The notes under the pieces: model-generated
Seen by the model: the letters and a program-made list of their open reading frames with translations, nothing else
Databases searched by the model: none
What the model was told of the DNA's origin: nothing
Assembly (NCBI GenBank): GCA_036270655.1
Contig: DATBCD010000063.1
Location: forward strand, 1 to 51,374
Source of the DNA: VBCK01 sp036270655
GTDB taxonomy: Bacteria > Pseudomonadota > Gammaproteobacteria > Burkholderiales > Burkholderiaceae_F
DNA length: 51,374 bases
Direction of reading: 5' to 3'
In this document: in pieces, positions 25,015 through 33,821 of the stretch
Layout: each line of letters begins with the position of its first letter
Position numbering within the stretch: position 1 is the stretch's first letter
Position numbers and translations under genes: made by a program

Positions 25015-26451
25015 TCAATATCGGTAATGCTCCGGCTTGTACGGACCGGACCGGTCGACCCCGATGTAGCGGGCCTGCGCATCGGTGAGCTCGGTGAGCT
25101 GCACGCCAAGCTTCCTTAACTGCAGCCGCGCCACCTTCTCGTCCAGGCGCTTGGGCAGCACATGCACTCCAAGCGGGTACTTCTGGGTGTTCGTGAACAG
25201 CTCGATCTGCGCGATCACCTGATTGGCGAACGACGAGCTCATCACGTAGCTCGGATGGCCGGTGGCGCAGCCCAGGTTGACCAGCCGCCCCTCGGCCAGC
25301 AGGATGATCCGCCTGCCGTCCGGGAAAATCACGTGGTCGACCTGGGGCTTGATGTTGTCCCAGGCGTAGGCGCGCAGGCTCGCCACGTCGATCTCGTTGT
25401 CGAAATGGCCGATGTTGCACACGATCGCCTGGTTCTTCATCCGCAACAGGTGCTCGTGCGTGATCACCTGAAAGTTGCCGGTGGCCGTGACGAACAGATC
25501 GGCCTTGTCGGCGGCGTCGTCCATCGTGACCACGCGGTAACCCTCCATGGCCGCCTGCAGCGCGCAGATCGGATCGATCTCGGTGATCCAGACCTGCGCC
25601 GCCAGCGCGCGCAGCGCCTGGGCGCAGCCCTTGCCGACGTCCCCGTAGCCGCACACGACCGCCACCTTGCCGGCGATCATCACGTCGGTCGCGCGCTTGA
25701 TGCCGTCGACCAGCGACTCGCGGCAGCCGTACAGGTTGTCGAATTTGCTCTTGGTGACCGAGTCGTTCACATTGATCGCGGGAAACTTCAGCCGGCCTTC
25801 GCTCGCCATCTGGTACAGCCGCTTCACGCCAGTCGTGGTCTCCTCGGTGACACCGCGGACGCGGGTCAGGCGCGTGGAGTACCAGGCCGGATCGGCGGCC
25901 AGCTTGCGACGGATCGCGCCGAACAGCGCCCCCTCCTCCTCGCTGGCCGGGTGCTTCAAGCAGCCTGGATCGGCCTGCGCCTTCGCGCCCAGGTGCAGCA
26001 GCAGGGTTGCGTCGCCGCCATCGTCCAGGATCATGTTGCTGAAGCCGCCGTCGGGCCACTCGAAGATCCGGTGCGTATAGTCCCAGTATTCCTCGAGGGT
26101 TTCGCCCTTGCGGGCAAACACCGCGACACCGTCCTGCGCGATCGCGGCGGCCGCATGATCCTGGGTCGAGAAGATGTTGCACGAGGCCCAGCGCACCTCG
26201 GCGCCCAGCGCGCGCAGCGTTTCGATCAGCACGGCGGTCTGGATCGTCATATGCAGGCTGCCGCTGATGCGGGCCCCGCGCAGCGGCTGCTGGGCCGCGT
26301 ATTCCTCGCGGATCGCCATCAGCCCCGGCATCTCGGTTTCGGCGATCCGGATTTCCTTGTGGCCCCAATCGGCCAGCGCAAGGTCGGTCACCGCGAAATC
26401 CGCGGCGGCCATTTTCTCAGGTGACCTGGGGGTGCTTTGTACGGCGCTCAT
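25015..26451 (-). CDS. ahcY: Adenosylhomocysteinase (S-adenosylhomocysteine hydrolase)
   Basis: NAD-dependent cleavage of SAH to adenosine and homocysteine, relieving product inhibition of methyltransferases; 478 residues. Marks: SGSLHMTIQTAVLIETLRALGA at the substrate-binding N-terminus, the NAD loop GYGDVGKG, NVNDSVTKSKFDNLYGCRES (Lys and Asp of the active site), SNIGHFDNEID-like NIGHFDNEID, and C-terminal DRSGPYKPEHYRY. The ATG at 26451 follows aaaggagg with 7-nt spacing. An SAH riboswitch precedes it, so expression should rise when SAH builds up. First gene of the ahcY-holin-metF operon. Confidence 0.97.
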   Translation of the reverse strand: MSAVQSTPRSPEKMAAADFAVTDLALADWGHKEIRIAETEMPGLMAIREEYAAQQPLRGARISGSLHMTIQTAVLIETLRALGAEVRWASCNIFSTQDHAAAAIAQDGVAVFARKGETLEEYWDYTHRIFEWPDGGFSNMILDDGGDATLLLHLGAKAQADPGCLKHPASEEEGALFGAIRRKLAADPAWYSTRLTRVRGVTEETTTGVKRLYQMASEGRLKFPAINVNDSVTKSKFDNLYGCRESLVDGIKRATDVMIAGKVAVVCGYGDVGKGCAQALRALAAQVWITEIDPICALQAAMEGYRVVTMDDAADKADLFVTATGNFQVITHEHLLRMKNQAIVCNIGHFDNEIDVASLRAYAWDNIKPQVDHVIFPDGRRIILLAEGRLVNLGCATGHPSYVMSSSFANQVIAQIELFTNTQKYPLGVHVLPKRLDEKVARLQLRKLGVQLTELTDAQARYIGVDRSGPYKPEHYRY

Positions 26452-26481
26452 CTCGCGCCCTCCTTTCGTGCAAGGGTTAGC

Positions 26482-26584
26482 GAGCGCCGTTGGAACCGAC
26501 CGGACAGCGCCTGGACCAGCCGCTGCGGCCGCTTCGAGCCTGGCGGCCGCGCAATCCGCCGGCCGTCGCAACGCTCCTCGAAGC
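26482..26584 (-). promoter_or_regulatory. SAH riboswitch controlling ahcY
   Basis: The minus-strand leader matches the SAH riboswitch consensus. Stem P1 is GCTTCGAG (26584-26577) with CTCGAAGC (26538-26531), eight perfect pairs. The conserved GAGCGTTGC starts at 26576, a GGCCG/CGGCC hairpin (P2) lies inside P1, and GCCAGGCTCG closes it. The pseudoknot partner AACGGCGCTC (26491-26482) pairs with GAGCGTTG (26576-26569). The linker between P1 and the pseudoknot strand is long (about 41 nt), which the family allows. The ribosome site of ahcY lies about 20 nt downstream. Binding SAH is known to turn expression on. Confidence 0.92.
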
Positions 26585-26593
26585 TGTGGAGGC

Positions 26594-26599
26594 AGTATA
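26594..26599 (-). promoter_or_regulatory. -10 box of the ahcY promoter
   Basis: TATACT on the minus strand at 26599-26594. Transcription would start about 26587, a few nucleotides before the 5' strand of riboswitch stem P1, which is where an aptamer promoter should be. The -35 is poor (ttcgcg at 16-bp spacing). Confidence 0.6.
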
Positions 26600-26663
26600 C
26601 CGGGGCCCGTTTTAACGCGAATCCCGGGATTCCAGGGAATTTGCCGAGTTCCGGCACCCCCAA

Positions 26664-26687
26664 CCTGTCCCGCGCCAGCGGGAGAGG
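26664..26687. repeat. Palindromic repeat copy 4 (diverged)
   Basis: Stem tcccgc (26668-26673) with gcggga (26678-26683), extended outwards by three more pairs after one mismatch, followed by a purine-rich gaggggagggggagaggg tail. It lies between the AOC-like stop (26706) and the ahcY promoter. Same core as copies at 3182 and 20586. Confidence 0.6.
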
Positions 26688-26705
26688 GGAGGGGGAGAGG
26701 GCATC

Positions 26706-27158
26706 CTACTGCAGGTCGTAGATGAAGTCGTAGGCCGTGCCTTTGGCGTCACGCCAATGCAGTTTCATGCTGCCCTTGGCGCCGGCGTACCTGCCGCTGC
26801 CGCCGGTGACGACGAACGTCGAATCGCCGGTGTCGTAGAACGGACCCTCCACCGTGATCAGGCCGTCCTTCAGGATCAGACTCCAGAAGCACTCCCAGCT
26901 CTTGCCGACCACCGTGCGAACGCAGTGCCCCTGGTCGCTTCCGACCTGGACCTTGTTGGCGGCGTCGTACACCGGATTGGCAAAGACCAGCAGATCGCCG
27001 ATCGAGTCGCCCTTGGCGCCCAGGTCGACCGTGGTTTCGTTCGTTGGATGCTCGACTACGGTCAGGCGCTCGGCCGCCCGGGCCGGCAGCCAAAGCAAGG
27101 CGGCGGTCGGCAGAAGCGTGGTCGAAACAGCGATAGCAAAGCGCAAAGGAGTCGTCAT
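26706..27158 (-). CDS. Secreted allene-oxide-cyclase/dirigent-like barrel protein
   Basis: 150 residues from ATG 27158 with an N-terminal signal peptide (about 1-30, ...WLPARAA). The mature part has the eight-stranded-barrel pattern of the AOC-like family: KGDSIGDLLVFANPVYD (about 48-64), GKSWECFWSLILKDGLITVEG and STFVVTGGSGRYAGAKGSMKL, the last being the family's most conserved stretch. Bacterial members are uncharacterised; ligand-binding or structural. One Cys pair (HCVRT, WECFW) may form a periplasmic disulfide. Ribosome site aggaa. It stands 40 bp downstream of APC3. Confidence 0.8.
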   Translation of the reverse strand: MTTPLRFAIAVSTTLLPTAALLWLPARAAERLTVVEHPTNETTVDLGAKGDSIGDLLVFANPVYDAANKVQVGSDQGHCVRTVVGKSWECFWSLILKDGLITVEGPFYDTGDSTFVVTGGSGRYAGAKGSMKLHWRDAKGTAYDFIYDLQ

Positions 27159-27198
27159 TCGGATTCCTGAATGGAGCGTGGTAGTAGCTGGAGTATCG

Positions 27199-28728
27199 CT
27201 AGGCGGGCCTGGCTCCCAGGCTTTCACCCCGCCCGCCGGCGGCGGACCCCGTCCCCGGCAAGTGCAGAGCCGGTGCATCGCCGGCCGGAGCGTTGCCGCG
27301 ATCGTAGGGGCGGCCCAGAAGCATGTACACGAATCCGAGCACCAGCACCCCGACCGTCGTGACGATCATCGAATAGTTGCTGTACCAGGGGTCGTCCGGG
27401 CTGCGCGGCCAGGCCATGTCGAAGATCGCGACCAACTGGTAAGCCAGCGCCGCCAGATTCACCACCCAGCCGAACGCGCCCAGCGAGAAGGGCCCCGCCG
27501 GCTGCCAGCCGCGCAGGCGCGCGATCAGTGCCGCCAGCACGATCATGAAGAAGGCGATGTAGATGCCGATGGCGGCAAAGCTGATGATCGTGGCCACGGC
27601 ATTTTGCAGCCACAGGCCGGACAGCGCGATCAGCGCCGGCACCAGGCCCGAGAGGATCAGCGCGACGGTCGGAATGTGCGTGTGCGGCGACAGCTGACTG
27701 AGATACCGGCTGCCGACGATCATCTCGTCGCGACCGTAAGCGAACAGCAGGCGGCTGGTGGCCGCCTGCAGGCTCAGCAGGCAGGAGGCGAACGACACCA
27801 GCACAACCGCGATCACCGCGCGAAACCCGAACTCTCCCATCGCGGCGCGCAGCGTGGTCACCACCGGGTCCTTGTCCTTACCCTGCAGAACCGCGCCCAC
27901 ATCCGGGACCGCCAGCACCAGCGCCAGACAGACAAGCATGGCGGCAAACGCTCCCACGTAGATCGTCATCCGCATGGCCTTCGGGATCGCGCGGCTGGCG
28001 TCCGGCGTCTCCTCGGCCACATCGCCGCAGGCTTCGAAGCCGTAGTAGCAGAACATCGCCGCCACGCTCGCGGCCAGGAAGGCCGGCCAGTAGTGCCCGC
28101 CGCTGCGAATGCCGTAGCTGTCGAACACCGCTGACCAGGGCTGGTGGCGGGCAAACAGCAGCAGGACCAGGCCCACCACGATGGCGCCGATCAGCTCGCA
28201 GATGAATCCGAACATCGCGACCCGCGCCAGCAGGCGCGTGCCGCCGAGGTTCAGCAGCGTGGCGCCCACGATCAGGGCAATGGCGATCGCGGTGGTGGCC
28301 GCGGGGCTGACCTCGATGCCCAGAAGCTGGGCCACGAACGGGGCGGCGCCGGTGGCAGTGCCCGACACCGTGACAAACAAGGCCCAGGCGTATACCCAGC
28401 CCGCCATCCAGGCCCAGCGCTTGCCGACGAGCCGGCGAGCCCACGGATACAGGCCGCCGGAGATCGGAAACTGCGAAACGATTTCGCCGAACACCAGGAC
28501 CACCAGCAGCTGGCCGAGCGCGACCAGCAGGTAAGACCAGAAATAGGCCGGGCCGCCGGCGGCGAACGAGGTGGCAAACAGCGTGTAGACGCCGACCACC
28601 GGCGAAAGGTAGGTGAAACCCAGCGAAAAGTTCTGCCACAGCGAGATCTTCCGGTCGAACCTGGACGTATAGCCGAGCGCTTTCAGCTGCTCGGCATCCT
28701 GATCCGCGCTTCGCGTCGAATCGCTCAA
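27199..28728 (-). CDS. APC-family permease 3 (GABA/polyamine-permease-like)
   Basis: 509-residue inner-membrane amino acid/amine permease with 12 likely membrane segments. Typical pieces are SLGFTYLSPVVGVYTLF (TM1), FGEIVSQFPISGGLYPWARRLVG, and YGFEACGDVAEETPDASRAIPKAM between TM6 and TM7. It resembles GABA- and polyamine-type permeases more than the pair at 21861 and 37347. The start is TTG at 28728 with no strong ribosome site, 7 nt after the aldehyde dehydrogenase stop, so translation may be coupled. Last gene of the DUF1329-to-APC3 operon. Confidence 0.83.
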   Translation of the reverse strand: MSDSTRSADQDAEQLKALGYTSRFDRKISLWQNFSLGFTYLSPVVGVYTLFATSFAAGGPAYFWSYLLVALGQLLVVLVFGEIVSQFPISGGLYPWARRLVGKRWAWMAGWVYAWALFVTVSGTATGAAPFVAQLLGIEVSPAATTAIAIALIVGATLLNLGGTRLLARVAMFGFICELIGAIVVGLVLLLFARHQPWSAVFDSYGIRSGGHYWPAFLAASVAAMFCYYGFEACGDVAEETPDASRAIPKAMRMTIYVGAFAAMLVCLALVLAVPDVGAVLQGKDKDPVVTTLRAAMGEFGFRAVIAVVLVSFASCLLSLQAATSRLLFAYGRDEMIVGSRYLSQLSPHTHIPTVALILSGLVPALIALSGLWLQNAVATIISFAAIGIYIAFFMIVLAALIARLRGWQPAGPFSLGAFGWVVNLAALAYQLVAIFDMAWPRSPDDPWYSNYSMIVTTVGVLVLGFVYMLLGRPYDRGNAPAGDAPALHLPGTGSAAGGRGESLGARPA

Positions 28729-28735
28729 CTGGCGC

Positions 28736-30256
28736 TCAACCCAGGTTGATCCAGATCGACTTGGTCTGCATGTGCGCCAGCACGGTCTCGAAGCACTTGT
28801 CGCGCCCCTGCCCCGACTGCTTGTAGCCTCCGAACGGCTGCGTCATGTCGCCGTGGTCGAAACAGTTGATCCACACCACGCCCGCTTCGACGTCGCGCGC
28901 CAGCCGATGCGCGGTCGTCAGATCCGAAGTCCAGATGCTGGCGGCCAGCCCGTAGATCGTGTCGTTGGCGATCCGGGTGGCGTCGGCGACGTCCTTGAAA
29001 GGGATCACCGCCGCAACCGGGCCGAAGATCTCTTCCTGGGCGATCTTCATCGAAGACTGCACTGCGGTGAACAGCGTCGGCGCCACATAGTTTCCCTGCT
29101 GGAAACCGGCCGGCACCGTTCCTCCCATCGCGAGCCTGGCGCCGTCGGCTTTGCCCGCTTCGATGTAGCCGAGCACGCGCTTTTGCTGCTCCTGCGTCAC
29201 CAGCGGCCCCATCGTGGTGGCCGGGTCGAGCGGGTCGCCCGGATTGAACGACTCGGCGGCTTTGGTCCGGAAGCGCTCCACGAAGGTATCGACCAGCGTC
29301 TCCTGCACCAGCAGGCGGGAGCCCGCGTTGCAGACCTCGCCCTGGTTGCCATAGATGCCGTTGACCGCGTAGCGCACCGCCACGTCCAGGTCGCCGACGT
29401 CCTTCAGGATGATCTGCGGCGTCTTGCCGCCGCACTCCGTGCTGACGCGCTTCATGTTCGACTGACCGGCGTACACCATCATCAGCTTGCCCACCTCGGT
29501 CGATCCGGTGAAGGCGATCTTGTTCACGTCCATGTGCAGGCCCAGCGCGCGCCCCGCGTCCTCGCCGTACCCGTTCACCACGTTGAACACGCCGTCCGGC
29601 ACGCCGGCCTCGGCCAGCAGCTTCGCAAGCAGCAGCGCGCTCAGGGGCGACTGCTCGGCCGGCTTGAGCACGACCGAGTTGCCGGCGGCCAGCGCCGGCG
29701 CCACCTTCCACGACGCCATCATCAGCGGGTAGTTCCAGGGGACCACGCAGCCGACTACGCCCAGCGGCTCGCGCGTGATCAGGTGCAGCGCGGACGGATC
29801 GGTGCTGGTGACGGCGCCCTCGACCTTGTCGATCGTCTCGGCGAAGTACTGCCAGGTCAGCACACTGCCCGGAACGTCGATATTGACCAGCTCGGAGATC
29901 GGCTTGCCCATGTCCAGGCAGTCGAGCAGCGCCAGGTCGTCGGCATGCTGCTCGATCAGTCGCGCCACCTTGTAGAGGACATCCATGCGGGCGCGCGGCG
30001 CGATGCGCGACCAGCTGCCGCTGCGAAAGGCCTTGCGGGCCGCGGCCACCGCCAGATCCACATCCCTGGCGGCGCCCTGGGCGACCTCGACCAGCACCTG
30101 GCGCGTGGCCGGATTCACCGTCTGGAAGCGCGCGCCGGAGGCCGCATTGACGAAGCGGCCGCCGATGAACAGCCCGGTCTCGGGCTTCACGCGTGCGGCT
30201 CGATCGTGCCAGTAGCGGGACGAGGTCCTATACGTGCCGGTCGAAGGCAGTGTCAT
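28736..30256 (-). CDS. PuuC-type aldehyde dehydrogenase
   Basis: NAD(P)-dependent aldehyde dehydrogenase, 506 residues. Catalytic Cys in NQGEVCNAGSRL (about 318), general-base Glu in STECGGKTPQ (about 284, where most have ELGGK), PWNYPL and FTGSTEVGK for cofactor binding, EEIFGPV, and PFGGYKQSGQGRDK at the end. The YWHDRA and ETGLFIGGRFVNA start and overall pattern resemble PuuC (gamma-glutamyl-gamma-aminobutyraldehyde dehydrogenase). Ribosome site aaggagg 7 nt before the ATG. With a permease following it, an amine-derived aldehyde is plausible, but substrate is not shown. Confidence 0.9.
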   Translation of the reverse strand: MTLPSTGTYRTSSRYWHDRAARVKPETGLFIGGRFVNAASGARFQTVNPATRQVLVEVAQGAARDVDLAVAAARKAFRSGSWSRIAPRARMDVLYKVARLIEQHADDLALLDCLDMGKPISELVNIDVPGSVLTWQYFAETIDKVEGAVTSTDPSALHLITREPLGVVGCVVPWNYPLMMASWKVAPALAAGNSVVLKPAEQSPLSALLLAKLLAEAGVPDGVFNVVNGYGEDAGRALGLHMDVNKIAFTGSTEVGKLMMVYAGQSNMKRVSTECGGKTPQIILKDVGDLDVAVRYAVNGIYGNQGEVCNAGSRLLVQETLVDTFVERFRTKAAESFNPGDPLDPATTMGPLVTQEQQKRVLGYIEAGKADGARLAMGGTVPAGFQQGNYVAPTLFTAVQSSMKIAQEEIFGPVAAVIPFKDVADATRIANDTIYGLAASIWTSDLTTAHRLARDVEAGVVWINCFDHGDMTQPFGGYKQSGQGRDKCFETVLAHMQTKSIWINLG

Positions 30257-30268
30257 TTTGGAGCCTCC

Positions 30269-31306
30269 TTAGTTGGACTCAACCACTCCATCTTTGGAGA
30301 ATAGCAGCGGCGTTCCTTTGGCGGTGACCAGCACCGCGGTCAGCGGCGCGCGGTCGGGGCGAGGTTTGGCGGTGAAGCTCGTGCCGTCCTTGCTGGTGAC
30401 GACGGCACCTTCCAGCCCCACGCCGATCACACCGCCGTCTGGCATCAGCGCCAGGTCCGTGATCGACGCCGTCACACCGCTGGTGAGCTCCGACCAGGTC
30501 CTGCCGGCGTCGTTGCTGCGCCAGATCTTACCGTTCAGCCCGGCCATCAGCACCGAGTTGTCCGGCAGCGCCAGCCCCGCCCAGAACGATCCCTTGTTGC
30601 CGGTCTTGATCAGGCTCCAGCTTTCGCCCCCGTCGGCGCTGCGGTACACGAGGCCCAGCTCGGCCGCGATATAAAGGGCACCGGTCCTGTCCGCAAAGAG
30701 TTCATACAGATTCGGCCCCGCCTTGTCGGCTCCGGACAGCGTCGGCATCTTCACCGTCTCCCAGCGGGTGCCACCGTCGGTCGTGCGCAGCGCCAGCGAC
30801 CACAGACCCACGGCGATGCCGTGGCTGGCATCGGAAAAGTACACCGAGAACAGCGGCTGGTCGACGCCGGTGTCGGTGCGCTGCAGCTTCCAGGTCTCGC
30901 CGCCGTCCTCGGTGTGGAGGATCTCGCCCCAGTGGCCGACGGCCCATCCCTTCTTGTCGTCGACGAAGCACACCGACGTCAGCATCACGCGCGTGGGCAC
31001 ATCCTTGGCCTGCCGCCAGGTCTTGCCGTCGTCGTCCGACAGAATCACGGTGCCGTGGTCGCCAACCGCGACGGTGCGAGATCCGGCCCGGGCCACGGCC
31101 AGCATCTGGGCGCGGGTCGGGTTGCCCAGGTGCATCGCCGGCAGATTCTTCAGCTCCTTAGGGAACTTGCTCAGGTCTCCGCCCACGCCTCCGCCCCCGG
31201 CACCAAAACCGCCGTCCTGCGCCCACGCGCAGCCGGCGGCCGCGGCCAGGGCGATCAGCAGCAGGCGCGGCAGAACCTCGAGCCATCGATTCATCGGTGA
31301 TTTCAT
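30269..31306 (-). CDS. YCF48/BNR-type secreted beta-propeller protein
   Basis: 345 residues with a signal peptide (about 1-30, ...AWA). Repeats of the BNR/Asp-box type (SxDxGxTW) are clear: SDDDGKTWRQ, TEDGGETWKL, TTDGGTRWET, SADGGESWSL and SNDAGRTWSE, each preceded by a G-xxG strand. YCF48/Hcf136 members help assemble photosystem II in phototrophs; non-phototrophic relatives regularly accompany RND/MMPL, DUF1302 and DUF1329 genes. A second ATG at 31294 is possible. It begins 24 bp after the RND gene. Confidence 0.88.
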   Translation of the reverse strand: MKSPMNRWLEVLPRLLLIALAAAAGCAWAQDGGFGAGGGGVGGDLSKFPKELKNLPAMHLGNPTRAQMLAVARAGSRTVAVGDHGTVILSDDDGKTWRQAKDVPTRVMLTSVCFVDDKKGWAVGHWGEILHTEDGGETWKLQRTDTGVDQPLFSVYFSDASHGIAVGLWSLALRTTDGGTRWETVKMPTLSGADKAGPNLYELFADRTGALYIAAELGLVYRSADGGESWSLIKTGNKGSFWAGLALPDNSVLMAGLNGKIWRSNDAGRTWSELTSGVTASITDLALMPDGGVIGVGLEGAVVTSKDGTSFTAKPRPDRAPLTAVLVTAKGTPLLFSKDGVVESN

Positions 31307-31330
31307 CGCCAGTCCAGACCTCGGTGCGGT

Positions 31331-33721
31331 TCAGTGTTGCAGCATGCCCGGAATGTGCACGGGCTTGCGGCGCGGGAACAGCCGTTCGAGGACCACGGCC
31401 AGCGCCGGCAGTGCCGTCATTGCCATAACCAGGTTGATGATGAACATGAATGCCAGCAGCTTGCCCATGTCGGCCTGGAACTTCAGCGCCGAGAATGACC
31501 AGGTCACCACGCCGATCGCCAGCGTGATCGCAGTGAAGATCGTGGCCATCCCGACTTCCAGAATCGAGTGCTCCAGCGCCGCGACGATGGGCTCGCCCAT
31601 CGCCAGGTGCGATTGCAGCCGGTTGTAGATATAGAAGGCGTAGTCGACCCCGATCCCGACCGCGAGCACCATCACCGGCAGCGTGGCGACGGTCAGGCCG
31701 ATCTCCAGCTCCTTCATGAACCAGTAGCCGATGAAGGTGGCGACCGTCAGCGGCAGGCAGCAGGCGATTACGGCCCTGAGGTCCCGATAGGCGATCAGCA
31801 CCAGAATAGCGATCGCCGCGTACACCCACAGCATCATCGGCAGCTCGCTGCGAGAGACTTCCTCGTTGATGGCCGCCAGCACTCCGGCGTTGCCGGAGGC
31901 GAGCCGCACCGTGATGCCTTCCTGCGTGTGGTCGATCCGGAACTGCTTGACCACGTCGATCACTTTCTGGATCGTCGTCGATTTGTGGTCTGTCAGATAC
32001 GCATGCACTGCGGTCATGCTGCAGTCGTTGCTGAGGTAGCCACGCAACCGCGCGATCTCGATCGTCAGGCCGGCGTAGTTGACCGGGTCGATCGGCACCA
32101 CGCTCATCTTCGGATTGTTCTCGTTGTAACCCTCGCTGTAGGTGCGCGTCAGCGTCGTGAACGAGGACACGCTGGCCACGCCCGGCGCGTTCTGCAGCGT
32201 CCATACCAGGTCCTGCTCGTACGGGGCCGTCGCCACGCGCGAGCAGTTGTCGGGCGAGGGCTTCCGCTCCAGCACCACGGTCAGCCAGTCCAGCCCGACG
32301 TCGTAGTTGCTGGCAATGTCCACCGCATCGCGGTTGTAGCGGCTGTCGGCGCGCAGCTCGGGCGCGCCGGCCTGCAGTGTGCCCACCACGCGGTCGCGGC
32401 TCTGCCACACCGCCAGCGCCAGCACGCCGGCCGTAACCAGAACGACGAATACCGCGGTGTCCGGCTCCGACACGCGCGACAGGCGCCTGAGCCAGCGCGC
32501 GCGCCGCTCGCGCTCGAGCATCGCCTTCTCGGCGAAAGCCCTGTCAAAGTGGAAGAACGAGGCCGCCACCGGCAACATCACCAGGTTGGTGACGATCTTG
32601 TAGCCCACGCCGATGGCGGCAGTGACCGCCAGTTCGCGCACCATCGGGATCGGGATCAGAATCAGCGTGACGAAGGAGACGAAGGCAGTGACCAGCGCCA
32701 GCGTGCCGGGCACCAGCAGGCCCGAGAAGCTCGCGCGCGCCGCATCGAACGTGCTCTTGCCATGCGCGATCTCGCGCACGATGAAATTGATCTGCTGGAC
32801 GCCGTGCGACACGCCGATCGAAAACACCAGGAAAGGCACCAGGATCGCCAGCGGATCCAGGCCGAAGCCGAGCAGGTGCAGCGTGCCGAACTGCCAGACC
32901 AGCGAGGTCAGCGAGCAGGCGATCGGCAGGAAGGTGAAGCGCAGCGAGCGGCAGTACCAGTACACCGCCGCCGCCACCAGCAACAGCGCGACCCCGCAGA
33001 AAACGAGCACCGCCCGCGCCCCGTCGGCGATCTCGCCCACCTGCTTGGCGAAGCCGATGATCTCGATCCGGAAGTGGGCGTCCTCGAACTTGTCGCGGAT
33101 GCGCTCGTTCAGGATCCGGTTGTAGGCGATATAGTCGATCTTGACGCCGTTGCGGTCAAACTCGTTCAATTCAGCGGTGATCAGGGCGCTGCCCTGGTCG
33201 CGGCCGACCAGCAAGCCGTCGAAACCCCCGCGCGTGGTAGTGCGCTTGATCTTGTCGATCACCTCCGGCGTCAGCGCCGCAGGCTCCACCGTATTGGGGA
33301 TCAGCTGCTCGTTCCTGAAACCTTCGGGCGTGATCTCCATCAACCAGGAATTCGATGTCCACAACGACTGCACGCCGAGTCGGTCCACATTGGGCAGCGA
33401 GATGATGGCTTGCGTGACGTCATACAGCCGCGTCAGGCCCTCCTTGGTCCAGATCTTGCCGTCGACCGCCCGCACGGCGAAAGTCAGCCGGTTGGCGCCG
33501 AACAACTGGTTGCGGTACTGGTTGAAGGTCTTGATGTACTCGTGCCCGATCGGCATCTGTTTTTCGAAGCCGGCTTCCATCCGCAGCTTCAAGGCGAAAA
33601 AGCCCATCACCAGCGTGAACGCGATCAGCACGCCGAGCACCAGCTCGCGCCGCGCGAATACGAATCGCTCGAGCGCGCCGAGGGCGCGAGCCAGGGCGGT
33701 GGGTGGCGTTTGCGCTTCCAT
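31331..33721 (-). CDS. RND/MMPL-family membrane transporter
   Basis: 796 residues from ATG 33721 (MEAQTPPTALARALG); a GTG at 33775 is an alternative without a ribosome site. The layout is two halves, each with one N-terminal membrane helix, a large periplasmic loop and a bundle of helices, as in MMPL/RND proteins. VFSIGVSHGVQQINF and GIGVDYAFYIYNRL are the paired GxxxD-type motifs of the two halves. Such proteins next to DUF1302, DUF1329 and YCF48 genes are thought to move hydrophobic substrates. No membrane-fusion protein or TolC gene is nearby. Confidence 0.88.
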   Translation of the reverse strand: MEAQTPPTALARALGALERFVFARRELVLGVLIAFTLVMGFFALKLRMEAGFEKQMPIGHEYIKTFNQYRNQLFGANRLTFAVRAVDGKIWTKEGLTRLYDVTQAIISLPNVDRLGVQSLWTSNSWLMEITPEGFRNEQLIPNTVEPAALTPEVIDKIKRTTTRGGFDGLLVGRDQGSALITAELNEFDRNGVKIDYIAYNRILNERIRDKFEDAHFRIEIIGFAKQVGEIADGARAVLVFCGVALLLVAAAVYWYCRSLRFTFLPIACSLTSLVWQFGTLHLLGFGLDPLAILVPFLVFSIGVSHGVQQINFIVREIAHGKSTFDAARASFSGLLVPGTLALVTAFVSFVTLILIPIPMVRELAVTAAIGVGYKIVTNLVMLPVAASFFHFDRAFAEKAMLERERRARWLRRLSRVSEPDTAVFVVLVTAGVLALAVWQSRDRVVGTLQAGAPELRADSRYNRDAVDIASNYDVGLDWLTVVLERKPSPDNCSRVATAPYEQDLVWTLQNAPGVASVSSFTTLTRTYSEGYNENNPKMSVVPIDPVNYAGLTIEIARLRGYLSNDCSMTAVHAYLTDHKSTTIQKVIDVVKQFRIDHTQEGITVRLASGNAGVLAAINEEVSRSELPMMLWVYAAIAILVLIAYRDLRAVIACCLPLTVATFIGYWFMKELEIGLTVATLPVMVLAVGIGVDYAFYIYNRLQSHLAMGEPIVAALEHSILEVGMATIFTAITLAIGVVTWSFSALKFQADMGKLLAFMFIINLVMAMTALPALAVVLERLFPRRKPVHIPGMLQH

Positions 33722-33821
33722 GGACGAGAGTCTTTTTACCCCAGCAGTGATCGGTCGGCGGTCGGAAGGCGGCACCGGGGCGGGACGCGACCGGCGCGCG
33801 CCATGCCCCGGACGCGGTAGA

